Part shown: positions 8,898 through 17,349 of the stretch, one piece after another
Layout of the letters: the number at the start of each line of letters is the position of its first letter
Numbering within the stretch: position 1 is the first letter of the stretch
NCBI GenBank assembly: GCA_903842595.1
Contig: CAIMMO010000254.1
Span: forward strand, 1-64,000
Reading direction: 5' to 3'
DNA from: an uncultured Alphaproteobacteria bacterium
GTDB taxonomy: Bacteria; Pseudomonadota; Alphaproteobacteria; Caulobacterales; Hyphomonadaceae
Length of the DNA: 64,000 nucleotides
Notes under the pieces: model-generated
The model's database searches: none
What the model was told of the DNA's origin: nothing
What the model saw: the letters and a program-made list of their open reading frames with translations, nothing else
Translations under genes and position numbers: made by a program

Positions 8898-11546
8898 ATG
8901 CATATTCTCAGCACTAAGAACCGCCTTCTGGCGGGGACTATTCTGATGGGCGCCGCCCTGATCGGCGCAGCGCCTGCAGCGTTTGCTCAGCAGGGGGCTC
9001 AGCCGGCGGCGTCTGATGGTGACGATGTGGTCGTCGTGACCGGCACGCGGCGGTCAGACCGCTCGGCGACGGACTCGCCCTCGCCGGTCGACGTGATCGG
9101 CGGCTCGGAGCTCTCCGACCAGCCCGCCTTCAACCTCCTCGACGTGGTCAGAAACATCGTCCCGTCCTTCTATGTCCCGCAGAACTCGATTTCCGACGCC
9201 TCCACCTTCGTACGCGCGCCCTCGCTGCGCGGCCTCGGCGCTGACCAGGTCCTGATCATGATCAACGGCAAGCGCTATAACCGCGCTGCCCTTGTTCAGG
9301 TTTACACGGGCGCCGACACCGCCCTGTCATTCGGCGCCCAGGGCGCTGACATCGGTAACATCCCGGCGATCGCCCTCGACAACCTGCAGATCCTGCGGGA
9401 CGGCGCGACTGCGCAGTATGGCTCGGACGCCATCGGCGGTGTCATCAACTACCAGATCCGCAAGGACGCAGGCTTCGAAGTCCAGGCCATTTACGGCCAG
9501 GCCTTTGAGGGGGATGGCGTCCGCACGCAGCTTGCCGCCAAGGGCGGCTTTGACCTCGGCGGCGCCGGCTTTGTGACGGTGGCCGGTGAATGGTTCGATG
9601 ACGAAGGCACCAGCCGCGGCGCCACGCGCCCGATCGCGCTGGAGCTGGCGCGCACGAACCCGGCCGTCGCCAACCGCATTCCCAATGCGCCCGATGGTCC
9701 GGCCCAGATCTGGGGCTCCTCCCCCTCGAATGGCTGGAAGACCTTCCTGAACGCTGGCTATGATCTGAGTGCGGAAAGCGAAGTCTACCTGACCGTCAAC
9801 CTCGCCGGCAGCGAAGCCGACCAGAGCTTCAACTACCGCCCGCCCATCAACGCGCCCGTGCCGCTGGTGGTTGATGTCGGAACAGGCACGCCCTCGACCC
9901 GTTCGCCGGGCCGGAACGCCGCGTTCACTGACATCTTCCTGACCCCCTGCCCGACCGGCAACGCCACCTGCCCGGCCGGCGGTTTTGTCAACGACACCAA
10001 CAGGTTCAACTTCACCTCGCTTTATCCCGGCGGCTTCACTCCGCGCTTTATCGGCGCGGTCGACCAGGCCTATGGAACGGGCGGCATCAGGGGTGAGGTC
10101 GCAAGCGGCCTGACCTATGACTTCTCGGCCACCTTCGCCCGTAACTCGCTTGATCTGTCGATGAACCAGTCTGTGAGCCCGTCTTACGGTCCGCAGAGCA
10201 AGACCAGCTTCGAGTTTGGCAAGCTGATCCAGACCGAGCAGGTTATGAACGCCGATTTCACCTATCCGGTGAACCTCGGTTTTGCGAGCCCGGTGACGCT
10301 GTCGGCGGGTGCGGAATACCGCAACGAGGAGTACGAGAAGACCGCTGGCGATCCGCAGTCCTATGGCGCAGGTCCCTACGCCGTCCAGCCGCTCTACAAC
10401 CTGGTCTCGCCCGGCGTTTACGCACCTGCCGGCATCACCGCCACCAAGCCTCCGGCCGCCAGCGGCTATGGCGGCACCAGCCCCACATTCGCCGGCAAGA
10501 GCAGCCAGTCGAACTACGGCGTTTATGTTGGCGCCGAGACGGACGTGACGAGCCAGCTGAGCGTCGGCGCGGCGATCCGTTATGAAGACTACACCTCGTT
10601 CGGCTCGGCCCTCGTCGGCAAGCTGAACGCCATCTACGAAGTGAACGACGCCTTCTCGATCCGCGGCACGGTGGGCACGGGCTTCCATGCTCCCTCGCCC
10701 GGTCAGAACAACACCCAGATCATCACGACGAACTTCCGGTCCGGGAACCAGGTTCAGACCGGCACATATCCGGTGTCGAGCGACATCGCCCAGTTCTATG
10801 GGGCGCAGGGCTCGCTGGATCCTGAAGAGTCAGTCAACTATGGCCTCGGCTTCATTCTGAAGCCGATGGACGCTCTGACCGTCACGGTGGATGGCTACTC
10901 CATCGAGGTGAAGGACCGGATCGGCCTGTCGCAGACCTTTACGGTCTCGGCGGCAAACCTTCTTGCGCTTCCCTCTCTGTCGGCCGTCGGCCTCGGCGGT
11001 GATGTCAACTACTTCACCAACGGGTTCGACGTGACGACGCAAGGCGTCGACGCCATCGCCACCTACGGAACGGATCTGATGGGCGGAGACCTTACGCTCT
11101 CGCTCGCCTATAACTACAACAAGAGCGAAGTGCAGGACTTCAATCCGCTGGTCATCAGCGCCGCCCAGCGCTTCAACGTCTCCAACATCGCCCCCAAACA
11201 CCGTCTGGTGGCGGCGGGCGGCTGGCAGATGGGCGATTTCACCGTCAACGGCCGGGCGAACTACTACAGCGAGTGGGCCAACCAGCTGGAGTATCCGGGC
11301 CAGACATTCGGCGAGAAGGTCCTTCTCGACCTTGATGTCAGCTACACCCTGTCAGACACCTACACGCTGACGGTTGGCGTCAACAACCTGACGGACGAGT
11401 ATCCCGACAGGATCGCCCCCTCCACGACCAACCCGATCTATGCGCTGACCAACAGCCTGGCTGACGGTCAGGTCTATCCGCGCTCGGGTGGCCCGTTCGG
11501 CATGAATGGCGGGTTCTGGTATACGCGCCTTCGCGCCGTCTTCTAG
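8898..11546 (+). CDS. TonB-dependent outer-membrane receptor
   Basis: An 882-residue receptor. It has a signal peptide ending near 'APAAFAQ' (about residue 31), a TonB-box-like 'DDVVVVTGTRRSDRS' (about 43-57), a plug domain with 'VRAPSLRGLGADQVLIMING' and 'GATAQYGSDAIGGVINYQ', and a 22-strand barrel ending in aromatic 'WYTRLRAVF'. It imports a scarce ligand across the outer membrane with TonB/ExbBD energy; the matching operon lies at 41.5-45.7 kb. The plug lacks the N-terminal extension that marks sigma-regulating transducers. The ligand is unknown. It resembles the second receptor at 55-58 kb in plug motifs and ending, so the two may be paralogues. It is closed by a strong terminator. Confidence 0.93.
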   Translation: MHILSTKNRLLAGTILMGAALIGAAPAAFAQQGAQPAASDGDDVVVVTGTRRSDRSATDSPSPVDVIGGSELSDQPAFNLLDVVRNIVPSFYVPQNSISDASTFVRAPSLRGLGADQVLIMINGKRYNRAALVQVYTGADTALSFGAQGADIGNIPAIALDNLQILRDGATAQYGSDAIGGVINYQIRKDAGFEVQAIYGQAFEGDGVRTQLAAKGGFDLGGAGFVTVAGEWFDDEGTSRGATRPIALELARTNPAVANRIPNAPDGPAQIWGSSPSNGWKTFLNAGYDLSAESEVYLTVNLAGSEADQSFNYRPPINAPVPLVVDVGTGTPSTRSPGRNAAFTDIFLTPCPTGNATCPAGGFVNDTNRFNFTSLYPGGFTPRFIGAVDQAYGTGGIRGEVASGLTYDFSATFARNSLDLSMNQSVSPSYGPQSKTSFEFGKLIQTEQVMNADFTYPVNLGFASPVTLSAGAEYRNEEYEKTAGDPQSYGAGPYAVQPLYNLVSPGVYAPAGITATKPPAASGYGGTSPTFAGKSSQSNYGVYVGAETDVTSQLSVGAAIRYEDYTSFGSALVGKLNAIYEVNDAFSIRGTVGTGFHAPSPGQNNTQIITTNFRSGNQVQTGTYPVSSDIAQFYGAQGSLDPEESVNYGLGFILKPMDALTVTVDGYSIEVKDRIGLSQTFTVSAANLLALPSLSAVGLGGDVNYFTNGFDVTTQGVDAIATYGTDLMGGDLTLSLAYNYNKSEVQDFNPLVISAAQRFNVSNIAPKHRLVAAGGWQMGDFTVNGRANYYSEWANQLEYPGQTFGEKVLLDLDVSYTLSDTYTLTVGVNNLTDEYPDRIAPSTTNPIYALTNSLADGQVYPRSGGPFGMNGGFWYTRLRAVF

Positions 11547-11570
11547 ACGCGCCGAGCGCCTGAAAAAAGG

Positions 11571-11609
11571 AGAGCGGGAAGGCCGGAGGCCTTCCCGCTC
11601 TTTCTTTTT
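11571..11609. terminator. Strong bidirectional rho-independent terminator
   Basis: AGAGCGGGAAGGCC at 11571-11584 pairs with its perfect complement at 11588-11601 around a 3-base loop, followed by TTCTTTTT on the plus strand. An A-run just upstream (11563-11568) gives a T-run on the minus strand. It can therefore stop both the receptor transcript and the convergent minus-strand gene that ends at 11711. Confidence 0.92.
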
Positions 11610-11710
11610 GGGCCGTCAATGTCTGAGCAAAGTGTACCAGTCAGGGGCGACACAAGGTCTCGCGCAGGAGGCTGATGACTGGTTTTCCGATTTCCGTTGG
11701 CGCCTGCAGC

Positions 11711-12358
11711 CTAGGAGCCTTCAGGCTTGGCCAGTTTCACGGGCATGTTGATGCCGGGCCAGTCGGTTGCAGCGCCGCCTTTCTGGGCGGGTTCGAAGAC
11801 CATCCTGGCGACAGCTGCGACGATCAGGTCGTTGTATTCGGGCGGGGTGCAGTTGGGCTCCACGTCCTTGGGCTTGCCGTTGGCGCCGACGGTGTACTTC
11901 ACATCGCACATGCCCTCCTGGTCGACCTTAGCGAGTGCGGCGGTGATATCGCGTTCGCGCAGGCCGTCGACCAGGACCGGGGATTTCTCGCCGCGCGGAT
12001 CGGGCCCAGCGGGGCCAGTGCCGTAGTTGAAAATCTGGCGCATCGGCAGTGAATCCAGGAACTCCTTCTCGAGAACTTCCGCATCCCACACGCCTGTCTC
12101 GATCGTGCGCGAAACGTAGGGCGCCATGTCGGGGTTCGTGCAGTCGACCGTGATGTCCTTGGCGCGGCCATTGGCGCCGACGATGTACTGCGCCATGCAC
12201 GTGCCGTTCGCCTTGAGCAGCGTGTTGCCTTCTTTCATGGCGGTGACGTCGAATGGCGTCGTCTGCTTGGCCGGGCGGTCCGGCAGGTCAGTCTTCTGGG
12301 CCAGGGCCGGCCCCGCGAACGCCAGCGAAGCTGCAGCTGCGCACATCCACTTCAGCAT
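11711..12358 (-). CDS. Secreted protein with two TonB-C-like repeats
   Basis: A 215-residue protein with a signal peptide ('AAAASLAFAGPALA', cleavage near residue 20) and no membrane anchor. Residues about 51-90 and 148-190 are repeats of one another: 'CMAQYIVGANGRAKDITVDC' and 'CDVKYTVGANGKPKDVEPNC'. Each has a cysteine pair 19 positions apart (C54/C73, C151/C170). The V-G-x-x-G-x-x-x-D-V pattern is that of the TonB C-terminal domain. It probably acts in the periplasm, but it lacks the helix and proline-rich arm needed for energy transduction. It is convergent with the TonB receptor, which is a suggestive but unproven link. Confidence 0.7.
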   Translation of the reverse strand: MLKWMCAAAASLAFAGPALAQKTDLPDRPAKQTTPFDVTAMKEGNTLLKANGTCMAQYIVGANGRAKDITVDCTNPDMAPYVSRTIETGVWDAEVLEKEFLDSLPMRQIFNYGTGPAGPDPRGEKSPVLVDGLRERDITAALAKVDQEGMCDVKYTVGANGKPKDVEPNCTPPEYNDLIVAAVARMVFEPAQKGGAATDWPGINMPVKLAKPEGS

Positions 12359-12445
12359 CTCAATCCTCCGATGTGGCCAGCGTCTCTCCAGACAGCGCCA
12401 GCCTGTAACGCAGTATTATACCCGGCTTGGATCGGCGTCGAAGGG

Positions 12446-12481
12446 GAAAAAGCCGCTGCGGGACAAGCAGCTAGCAGCGGC
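12446..12481 (-). terminator. Intrinsic-terminator-like hairpin upstream of the TonB-C-like gene
   Basis: Read on the minus strand, GCCGCTGC (12481-12474) and GCAGCGGC (12459-12452) form an 8 bp stem with a 14-base loop and run straight into TTTTT. It lies about 90 bases before the start codon of the minus-strand gene at 12358, and no minus-strand gene lies upstream. It could be an attenuator in that gene's leader or the end of a small RNA. Confidence 0.5.
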
Positions 12482-12649
12482 CGCCTCACGCGGTCGTGAG
12501 CGACGCGGCATGTAGGTGCGCAAAGGACACAGTGCGGGGCTTCTTCCCACCCTGTTGTGCATGTGCGAATAGCCTTGTCTCGCGCTTGCGTCACCGCGTG
12601 CTAGCCTGCTCCGATTCAAGGCCAAACTCATGGACGGACGTTGAGTGGA

Positions 12650-13528
12650 ATGACCGCAATTCGCACCATAGGCATCGTCGGCGCAGGGCAGATGGGCAAC
12701 GGCATCGCGCATGTCTGCGCGCTGGCGGGGTTCGACGTGATGCTGAACGATGTTTCGGCGGAGCGGCTGGAGGCCGGGGTCAAGACAATCCAGCGCAACA
12801 TGGACCGGCAGGTTCACCGCCAGATGATCTCCTCGGACGCACGCGATGCCGGGATGCGCCGCATCCGCACCACGACGTCGCTTGAAGAGTTCGCCCATGT
12901 CGACTTTGCGATCGAGGCGGCAACCGAGAAGGAATCGGTCAAGCGCGCCATCTTCGATGCGCTGTGCCTGAAATTGCCCAAGACAGCGATGCTGGCGACC
13001 AACACATCGTCCATTTCAATCACACGCCTTGGCGCAGCGACGGACCGGCCGGAGCGTTTCATCGGCCTGCACTTCATGAACCCCGTGCCGCTGATGAAGC
13101 TGGTCGAGGTCATCCGCGGGCTCGCGACAGACCAGCAGACCTATGACGCCGCCGTCCACATCGTGGAGCGTCTGGGCAAGCATGTGACAAATGCAGAGGA
13201 CTTCCCCGCCTTCATCGTCAACCGCGTGCTGATGCCGATGATCAACGAGGCGGTCTACACGCTGTATGAAGGCGTCGGCACGGTGGAGTCGATCGACACC
13301 GCAATGAAGCTGGGCGCGAATCATCCGATGGGGCCGCTGGAGCTGGCCGACTTCATCGGCCTCGATACCTGTCTCTCCATCATGCAGGTGCTGCACGATG
13401 GCCTCGCCGACACGAAGTATCGCCCCTGCCCACTTCTGGTTAAGTACGTCGAAGCTGGCTGGGTGGGCAAGAAGGCCGGCCGCGGCTTCTACGACTATCG
13501 CGGCGACAAGCCGGTTCCGACACGCTGA
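12650..13528 (+). CDS. 3-hydroxyacyl-CoA (3-hydroxybutyryl-CoA) dehydrogenase
   Basis: A 292-residue enzyme of the HbdH/PaaH type. The N-terminal Rossmann domain has GAGQMG at residues 11-16; 'NTSSISITRLG' and 'IGLHFMNPVPLMKLVEVI' carry the catalytic His and substrate-binding Asn. The C-terminal dimerisation domain has 'FIVNRVLMPMINEAVYTLYE' and 'GPLELADFIGLDT'. It oxidises 3-hydroxyacyl-CoA to 3-ketoacyl-CoA with NAD+, or the reverse. An in-frame TTG three codons upstream (12641) is an alternative start. An SDR follows 10 bp later. The role is beta-oxidation or short-chain acyl-CoA metabolism. Confidence 0.93.
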   Translation: MTAIRTIGIVGAGQMGNGIAHVCALAGFDVMLNDVSAERLEAGVKTIQRNMDRQVHRQMISSDARDAGMRRIRTTTSLEEFAHVDFAIEAATEKESVKRAIFDALCLKLPKTAMLATNTSSISITRLGAATDRPERFIGLHFMNPVPLMKLVEVIRGLATDQQTYDAAVHIVERLGKHVTNAEDFPAFIVNRVLMPMINEAVYTLYEGVGTVESIDTAMKLGANHPMGPLELADFIGLDTCLSIMQVLHDGLADTKYRPCPLLVKYVEAGWVGKKAGRGFYDYRGDKPVPTR

Positions 13529-13538
13529 GCGCACGACG

Positions 13539-14225
13539 ATGGCCGTTGCTCTGATCACAGGCGCAAACCGCGGAATCGGCCTCGCGCTTGTGAAGGCGTT
13601 CGCCGGGCGCAGGGACAAGGTGTTCGCCTGCGTGCGAGCTTCTTCTGATCGTGAAGCGCTTGATGCGTTCGCAGCCTCGACGCCGCACTGGGTCCAGGTG
13701 ATCGAGATGGATGTCTCGGACCCCGCACAGATCGGCCGCGCCCGCCGCAAGCTGGAAGCTGAACCGATCGACGTGCTGGTCAACAATGCAGGGATTGGCG
13801 GGCCGGACAGGCAGTCTGCGACGGACATGGATTTCGAAGGGCTGGAAGAAACCTTCCGCGTCAATTCGATGGCGCCGTTGCGCGTGGCGCTTGCTTTCCT
13901 GCCGAACGTGAAGGCGGCCAAGGGGCGGATCATCACCCTGTCGAGCCAGATGGGCGCAACCGGCGCTTCGGCCGACAATCTCGCCTATCGCGTCTCCAAG
14001 CAGGCGGTGAACCGGCTGATGCGCGGGCTTGCAACCGAGCTGAAACCGCACGGCATTCCGGTGCTGATCGTGAACCCGGGCTGGGTGAAAACCGAAATGG
14101 GCGGAGAAGGCGCGCAGCTCACGACCGATGAAAGCGCGGCGAACCTTGTGAAGCTGATCGACAAGCTCGACATTGGTTCGACTGGCCAGTTCCTGGCGTG
14201 GAACGGCAAGGAGCTGGCGTGGTAG
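13539..14225 (+). CDS. SDR family oxidoreductase
   Basis: A 228-residue short-chain dehydrogenase starting MAVALITGANRGIG, with the cofactor motif TGANRGIG at residues 7-14. NNAGIGG follows at about 81-87, 'ITLSSQMG' gives the catalytic Ser strand, and YRVSK the catalytic Tyr/Lys pair. It is short for the family, close to the carbonyl-reductase/C-factor type. It lies 10 bp after the hydroxyacyl-CoA dehydrogenase and its stop overlaps the start of the next membrane-protein gene, so the three form an operon. The substrate is unknown. A longer upstream frame overlaps the previous gene and is not needed. Confidence 0.85.
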   Translation: MAVALITGANRGIGLALVKAFAGRRDKVFACVRASSDREALDAFAASTPHWVQVIEMDVSDPAQIGRARRKLEAEPIDVLVNNAGIGGPDRQSATDMDFEGLEETFRVNSMAPLRVALAFLPNVKAAKGRIITLSSQMGATGASADNLAYRVSKQAVNRLMRGLATELKPHGIPVLIVNPGWVKTEMGGEGAQLTTDESAANLVKLIDKLDIGSTGQFLAWNGKELAW

Positions 14226-14917
14226 GCGTCGTTGCGCCACGGCCGGCAGGCTCGCGGCGCATCGGTCTTTACTGGATTTACGTCGGCCTGCTGTCGATCG
14301 TCTCGATCTTCTGGCTCGCCGTGGTCTCACCGATCATTCGGCCAACGCTGCCGACCAACCCCGCCCACCTGCTGTTCTGCATCTTCGCAGGCATCGCGAT
14401 TGCGGACGCCGCGGCGCACGCAATCGACGACATCGCCGGCATCTGGAAGCCGCACGATCTTGGCGGCGCCATGACGCCGCGCAGGAAATTCAGCCCGGCC
14501 AAGCTGCTGCGCGACGATATCGGCGGCATGCTGTCGCATCTCACGGCTGTGCCGGTGATCGCGGCGATGGCTTACGCCTACACGCTGCTGCCCGCGCGCA
14601 TCGAGGACAGGCTGTTCGGCGCGAGCGCAGGACAGGGGTTCGTGGTCTGGAATTTCCTGTCGCAGGCCATCATGGGAGGGCTCGATGTGTTTGCGTTCTT
14701 CCTCAGTCAGGATGCGAAGGCGGCGCTGCAGCAGAGTTTGAACCTCACAGAGCTGCAGCCGAAGTCATTTGAGGCGGGCGCCGTGCTGGCGGGGCTCAAG
14801 CTGTACGGACTGCTGATGTTCGTATCGGTACTGCGTGTGGTGGGCGCGCCGGTGGTGCTTTTCAGGACGTGGCTGCAGAGCCGCAGGGGCCGCCGAGCGC
14901 CCAAGCCGACGCACTAG
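14219..14917 (+). CDS. Hypothetical integral membrane protein
   Basis: A 232-residue protein, start GTG 14219 chosen because AAGGAG lies 5 bases upstream; GTG 14198 would add 7 residues. Four or five hydrophobic segments are visible: 'YWIYVGLLSIVSIFWLAVV', 'LLFCIFAGIAIADAAAHAI', 'LTAVPVIAAMAYAYTLL', 'FLSQAIMGGLDVFAFFL' and 'LYGLLMFVSVLRVVGAPVVL'. I do not recognise the family. It overlaps the SDR stop by 7 bases, which points to translational coupling, and its own stop shares a CTAG with the convergent regulator gene. Confidence 0.7.
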   Translation: MVGVVAPRPAGSRRIGLYWIYVGLLSIVSIFWLAVVSPIIRPTLPTNPAHLLFCIFAGIAIADAAAHAIDDIAGIWKPHDLGGAMTPRRKFSPAKLLRDDIGGMLSHLTAVPVIAAMAYAYTLLPARIEDRLFGASAGQGFVVWNFLSQAIMGGLDVFAFFLSQDAKAALQQSLNLTELQPKSFEAGAVLAGLKLYGLLMFVSVLRVVGAPVVLFRTWLQSRRGRRAPKPTH

Positions 14918-16464
14918 AAAGCATACTGCGCGAGCGCGCCTTCCACATCGCGTCGTGTGTTTTCATCGCGGAAGGGAAAGGCGCGCTGAAAATCGACGCG
15001 CGTGAGATGGCTCGCACGGCTGCGCGCCTTTTCCGCCCATACGCCTGCACGGTTCTGATCACCAGCCAGATGATTGCTGGCCGTCGCGATCATGGCAATC
15101 AGAGCATGAGCGCCTGGCGAGTTCGCCGCGCGATCAGCCCATATCGCGGCGCTCTGCGGTTGCTGCTCCGCCAGGTAGGACAGCGCCTTGACGCCCAGCA
15201 TGCCGTAGACGAGCGGATCAAGCGGGCTTAGCGCCAAGGCAGCATCGGCATCGGCGCGGCTTGCTTCAGTCGTGCCCAGAATTGCCTCTGCCCAGCCGAG
15301 CGAGTAACGCGCCTGCGCATAACTCGGATTGAGCGCATTTGCGCGCTCCAGCCATGGCAGGCTCGCAGCTACATCGCCATCGAGCCAGAAGGCGCGCCCC
15401 AGCGTAAGATGTCCGAACGGATCGAGCGGATCGCGCTCCAGACAGCGTTCGGCATGCCGACGTGCGGCCTCACTCGTATCGGCTGCATTCGAATAGCGGA
15501 GGAAGGCGCTCTGGAAGCAGGTGAAAGAGAGACCCGCATGCGCGCGGGCGAATCCTGGCTCCAGCTCGGTGGCAAGCCTAAAGAGATTCGCAGCCGCCTC
15601 ATTGTCGTTCTTGTTGAAGCGATACATGTGCTGCAGTCCGAGGTGGTAGGCGCCCCAAGCATCGAGGTTTTCCGGCGAGCGCAGCGCTGCATGCCGGGCT
15701 TCGTTGATCGGGATGCGCACTTCGACAGCCGCGGCGACGGCCCGGACGATCTCATTGCGGATGTCGTGAACTGCTTCGCGATCGCACCGGAACTGCTCGC
15801 ACCAGACAACCGCCCCACCTCTTGTCTCGCTGAGTTCGACGGATACGGTCATCCGATTGCCAAGCACTTCCACGACGCCAGAGACGCAATACTGCGCGCC
15901 AAGCCGTTCGCGAATACTGTCGAGTTGGCTGGCCCCCCCCCTGAACCGGAACGACGATCCGCGTGCGATGACGAACAGCCAGCGCAGGCGGGACAGTTCT
16001 GCGATGAGGTCCGACGGCAAGGCATCCGCGATTGGTATGCGGGGATCCGCGATGCCGACGAGACGGAATGGCAACACGGCGATGCTGGGACGCGTGGAGT
16101 CTCCATCGTCAGCCCGAGCCTGTGCCTGCGGCTCGCCCGACGCGGTCGCGGCCACGGGCGCATCCACCTCGGCAACGAAGGAGAACCCGACATTGCGGAC
16201 AGTCCTGATGGTGGACTGTTTGCTGCCATCATCGCCGATCGCCTGACGCGCCGACTTGATACGGCTGGCAATCGCGGCGTCGGAAACGATGCGACCGCCC
16301 CATACGCCAGCGATGATGTCGTCCTTGGTGACGACCCGTGCACGGTTCTCGACGAGGAATTTGAGCAACGCGAAGACCTGCGGCTCCACAGCGACAGGAA
16401 CGCCGTTCGCCCGTAGTTCCACTTTTGCGATGTCCAGCTCGCAGTCGTTAAACCGATGGATCAT
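14914..16464 (-). CDS. Winged-helix regulator with TolB-like and TPR domains
   Basis: A 516-residue protein. Residues about 1-95 are an OmpR/CadC-type winged helix ('RVVTKDDIIAGVWGGRIVSD', 'RTVRNVGFSFVAEV'). Next is a TolB-like segment ('PSIAVLPFRLVGIADP', 'GAQYCVSGVVEVLGNRMTV'), then tetratricopeptide repeats to the end ('AHAGLSFTCFQSAF', 'ALNPSYAQARYSLGWAEA'). There is no transmembrane helix, so unlike CadC it is probably cytoplasmic and senses through the TPRs. ATG 16464 follows GGAGG with a spacing of only one base, and an upstream ATG at 16614 would add 50 unlike residues. It is divergent from the tautomerase and cupin genes, its likely targets. Confidence 0.8.
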   Translation of the reverse strand: MIHRFNDCELDIAKVELRANGVPVAVEPQVFALLKFLVENRARVVTKDDIIAGVWGGRIVSDAAIASRIKSARQAIGDDGSKQSTIRTVRNVGFSFVAEVDAPVAATASGEPQAQARADDGDSTRPSIAVLPFRLVGIADPRIPIADALPSDLIAELSRLRWLFVIARGSSFRFRGGASQLDSIRERLGAQYCVSGVVEVLGNRMTVSVELSETRGGAVVWCEQFRCDREAVHDIRNEIVRAVAAAVEVRIPINEARHAALRSPENLDAWGAYHLGLQHMYRFNKNDNEAAANLFRLATELEPGFARAHAGLSFTCFQSAFLRYSNAADTSEAARRHAERCLERDPLDPFGHLTLGRAFWLDGDVAASLPWLERANALNPSYAQARYSLGWAEAILGTTEASRADADAALALSPLDPLVYGMLGVKALSYLAEQQPQSAAIWADRAANSPGAHALIAMIATASNHLAGDQNRAGVWAEKARSRASHLTRVDFQRAFPFRDENTRRDVEGALAQYAF

Positions 16465-16584
16465 TCCTCCAATATAGCGGAAGCCCCTGCAATCTCCAGA
16501 CAATCTGCATGCAGTCTGCAAGCGAGTCCCGACAGGCAGGGTATTGTGCGGGTATCGAAAGTCGCCCGTGCAAGGAAATCGCCG

Positions 16585-16818
16585 ATGCCCCTCGTGACCA
16601 TAGAGATCATTCAAGGCGTCTTCACCGCCGGCCAGAAACGCGACCTCATAGAACGCGTCACAGATGCCGTTGTCGCAGTTGAAGGTGAAGCCCTTCGCGA
16701 CGTCACCTGGGTCCGGATTCAGGAGATCGCGCAGGGCGATTGGGGCATCGGCGGACGCACCCTGACGGCGGCCGATGTGCGGGCGATGGCCGCCAGCCGC
16801 TCAACCCACTCCAGCTGA
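16585..16818 (+). CDS. 4-oxalocrotonate tautomerase family protein
   Basis: A 77-residue protein starting MPLVTIEIIQGVFTAGQKRD. Pro2, which becomes the N-terminal catalytic base after Met removal, is present. The beta-alpha-beta pattern and 'DVTWVRIQEIAQGDWGIGG' match the tautomerase superfamily. It is slightly longer than the 62-residue 4-OT. AAGGA sits about 9 bases before the ATG. Family members tautomerise enol/keto acids or dehalogenate. It lies divergent from the winged-helix/TPR regulator and 20 bp before a secreted cupin, so the two are likely an operon under that regulator. The substrate is unknown. Confidence 0.85.
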   Translation: MPLVTIEIIQGVFTAGQKRDLIERVTDAVVAVEGEALRDVTWVRIQEIAQGDWGIGGRTLTAADVRAMAASRSTHSS

Positions 16819-16838
16819 AACCAGACGAGGATAGAATC

Positions 16839-17312
16839 ATGACACTCAACGCATCCGCCCTTCGCATCGCTGCAACCTGCATTGGACTTGCCGCCATCGC
16901 GAACTGCGCCGCCGGCGTCGCCCAGACGGCGCAGGAAAAGCCTCTCGCGATCACGCCCGCCGCGGCCACTCAATGGGGTCCCTGCCCGCCGATCTTCCCG
17001 AACGGGTGCCAGATCGCCGTACTGCATGGTGACCCGGCAAAGCCCAATGCCGACGTCTTCCTGCGCGTGCCTGCCGGTTATGAAATCCCGGCGCACACCC
17101 ACACTTCGCCGGAACGGATGGTGCTGGTCGAGGGCCAGCTGCGTGTTCGTTATGACGGCGCGGGGGAAGAAATGCTCAGCGTCGGCGAGTATGCCTACGG
17201 CCCCGCCAGGCTGCCGCACGTGGCTCGCTGCATGAGTTCGACCCAGTGCACGCTCTTCATCGCGTTCGAAGGACCGGTTGACGCGATCGCACACGAGGGC
17301 GCGATGCACTGA
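16839..17312 (+). CDS. Secreted cupin-domain protein
   Basis: A 157-residue protein with a signal peptide ('IAATCIGLAAIANCAAGVAQ', cleavage near residue 30) and a single cupin barrel. Motif 1 is 'PAGYEIPAHTHTSPERMVLV' (G-x5-H-x-H-x3-4-E) and motif 2 is 'VGEYAYGPARLPHVARC', giving the usual His/His/Glu/His metal site. GACGAGG precedes the ATG. It follows the tautomerase by 20 bp. Secreted cupins of this kind are common in proteobacteria, and the metal and reaction are unknown. A GC-rich hairpin separates it from the convergent sirtuin gene. Confidence 0.82.
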   Translation: MTLNASALRIAATCIGLAAIANCAAGVAQTAQEKPLAITPAAATQWGPCPPIFPNGCQIAVLHGDPAKPNADVFLRVPAGYEIPAHTHTSPERMVLVEGQLRVRYDGAGEEMLSVGEYAYGPARLPHVARCMSSTQCTLFIAFEGPVDAIAHEGAMH

Positions 17313-17320
17313 GCGCACAC

Positions 17321-17349
17321 GGCCGGCGCGCCAGGAGCGCGCGCCGGCC
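17321..17349. repeat. GC-rich hairpin between convergent genes
   Basis: GGCCGGCGCGC at 17321-17331 pairs perfectly with 17339-17349 around a 7-base loop. It lies between the stops of the cupin and sirtuin genes and touches the sirtuin stop codon. There is no T-tract, so termination would have to be rho-assisted or bidirectional by structure alone. Confidence 0.5.

Noticed and set aside
8504..8917. 137-codon plus-strand frame upstream of the TonB receptor
   Set aside because: It overlaps the receptor start, has no recognisable domain or ribosome site, and crosses the palindromic operator candidate.
9327..10688. 453-codon minus-strand frame inside the TonB receptor
   Set aside because: Shadow of a receptor with signal peptide, plug and barrel.
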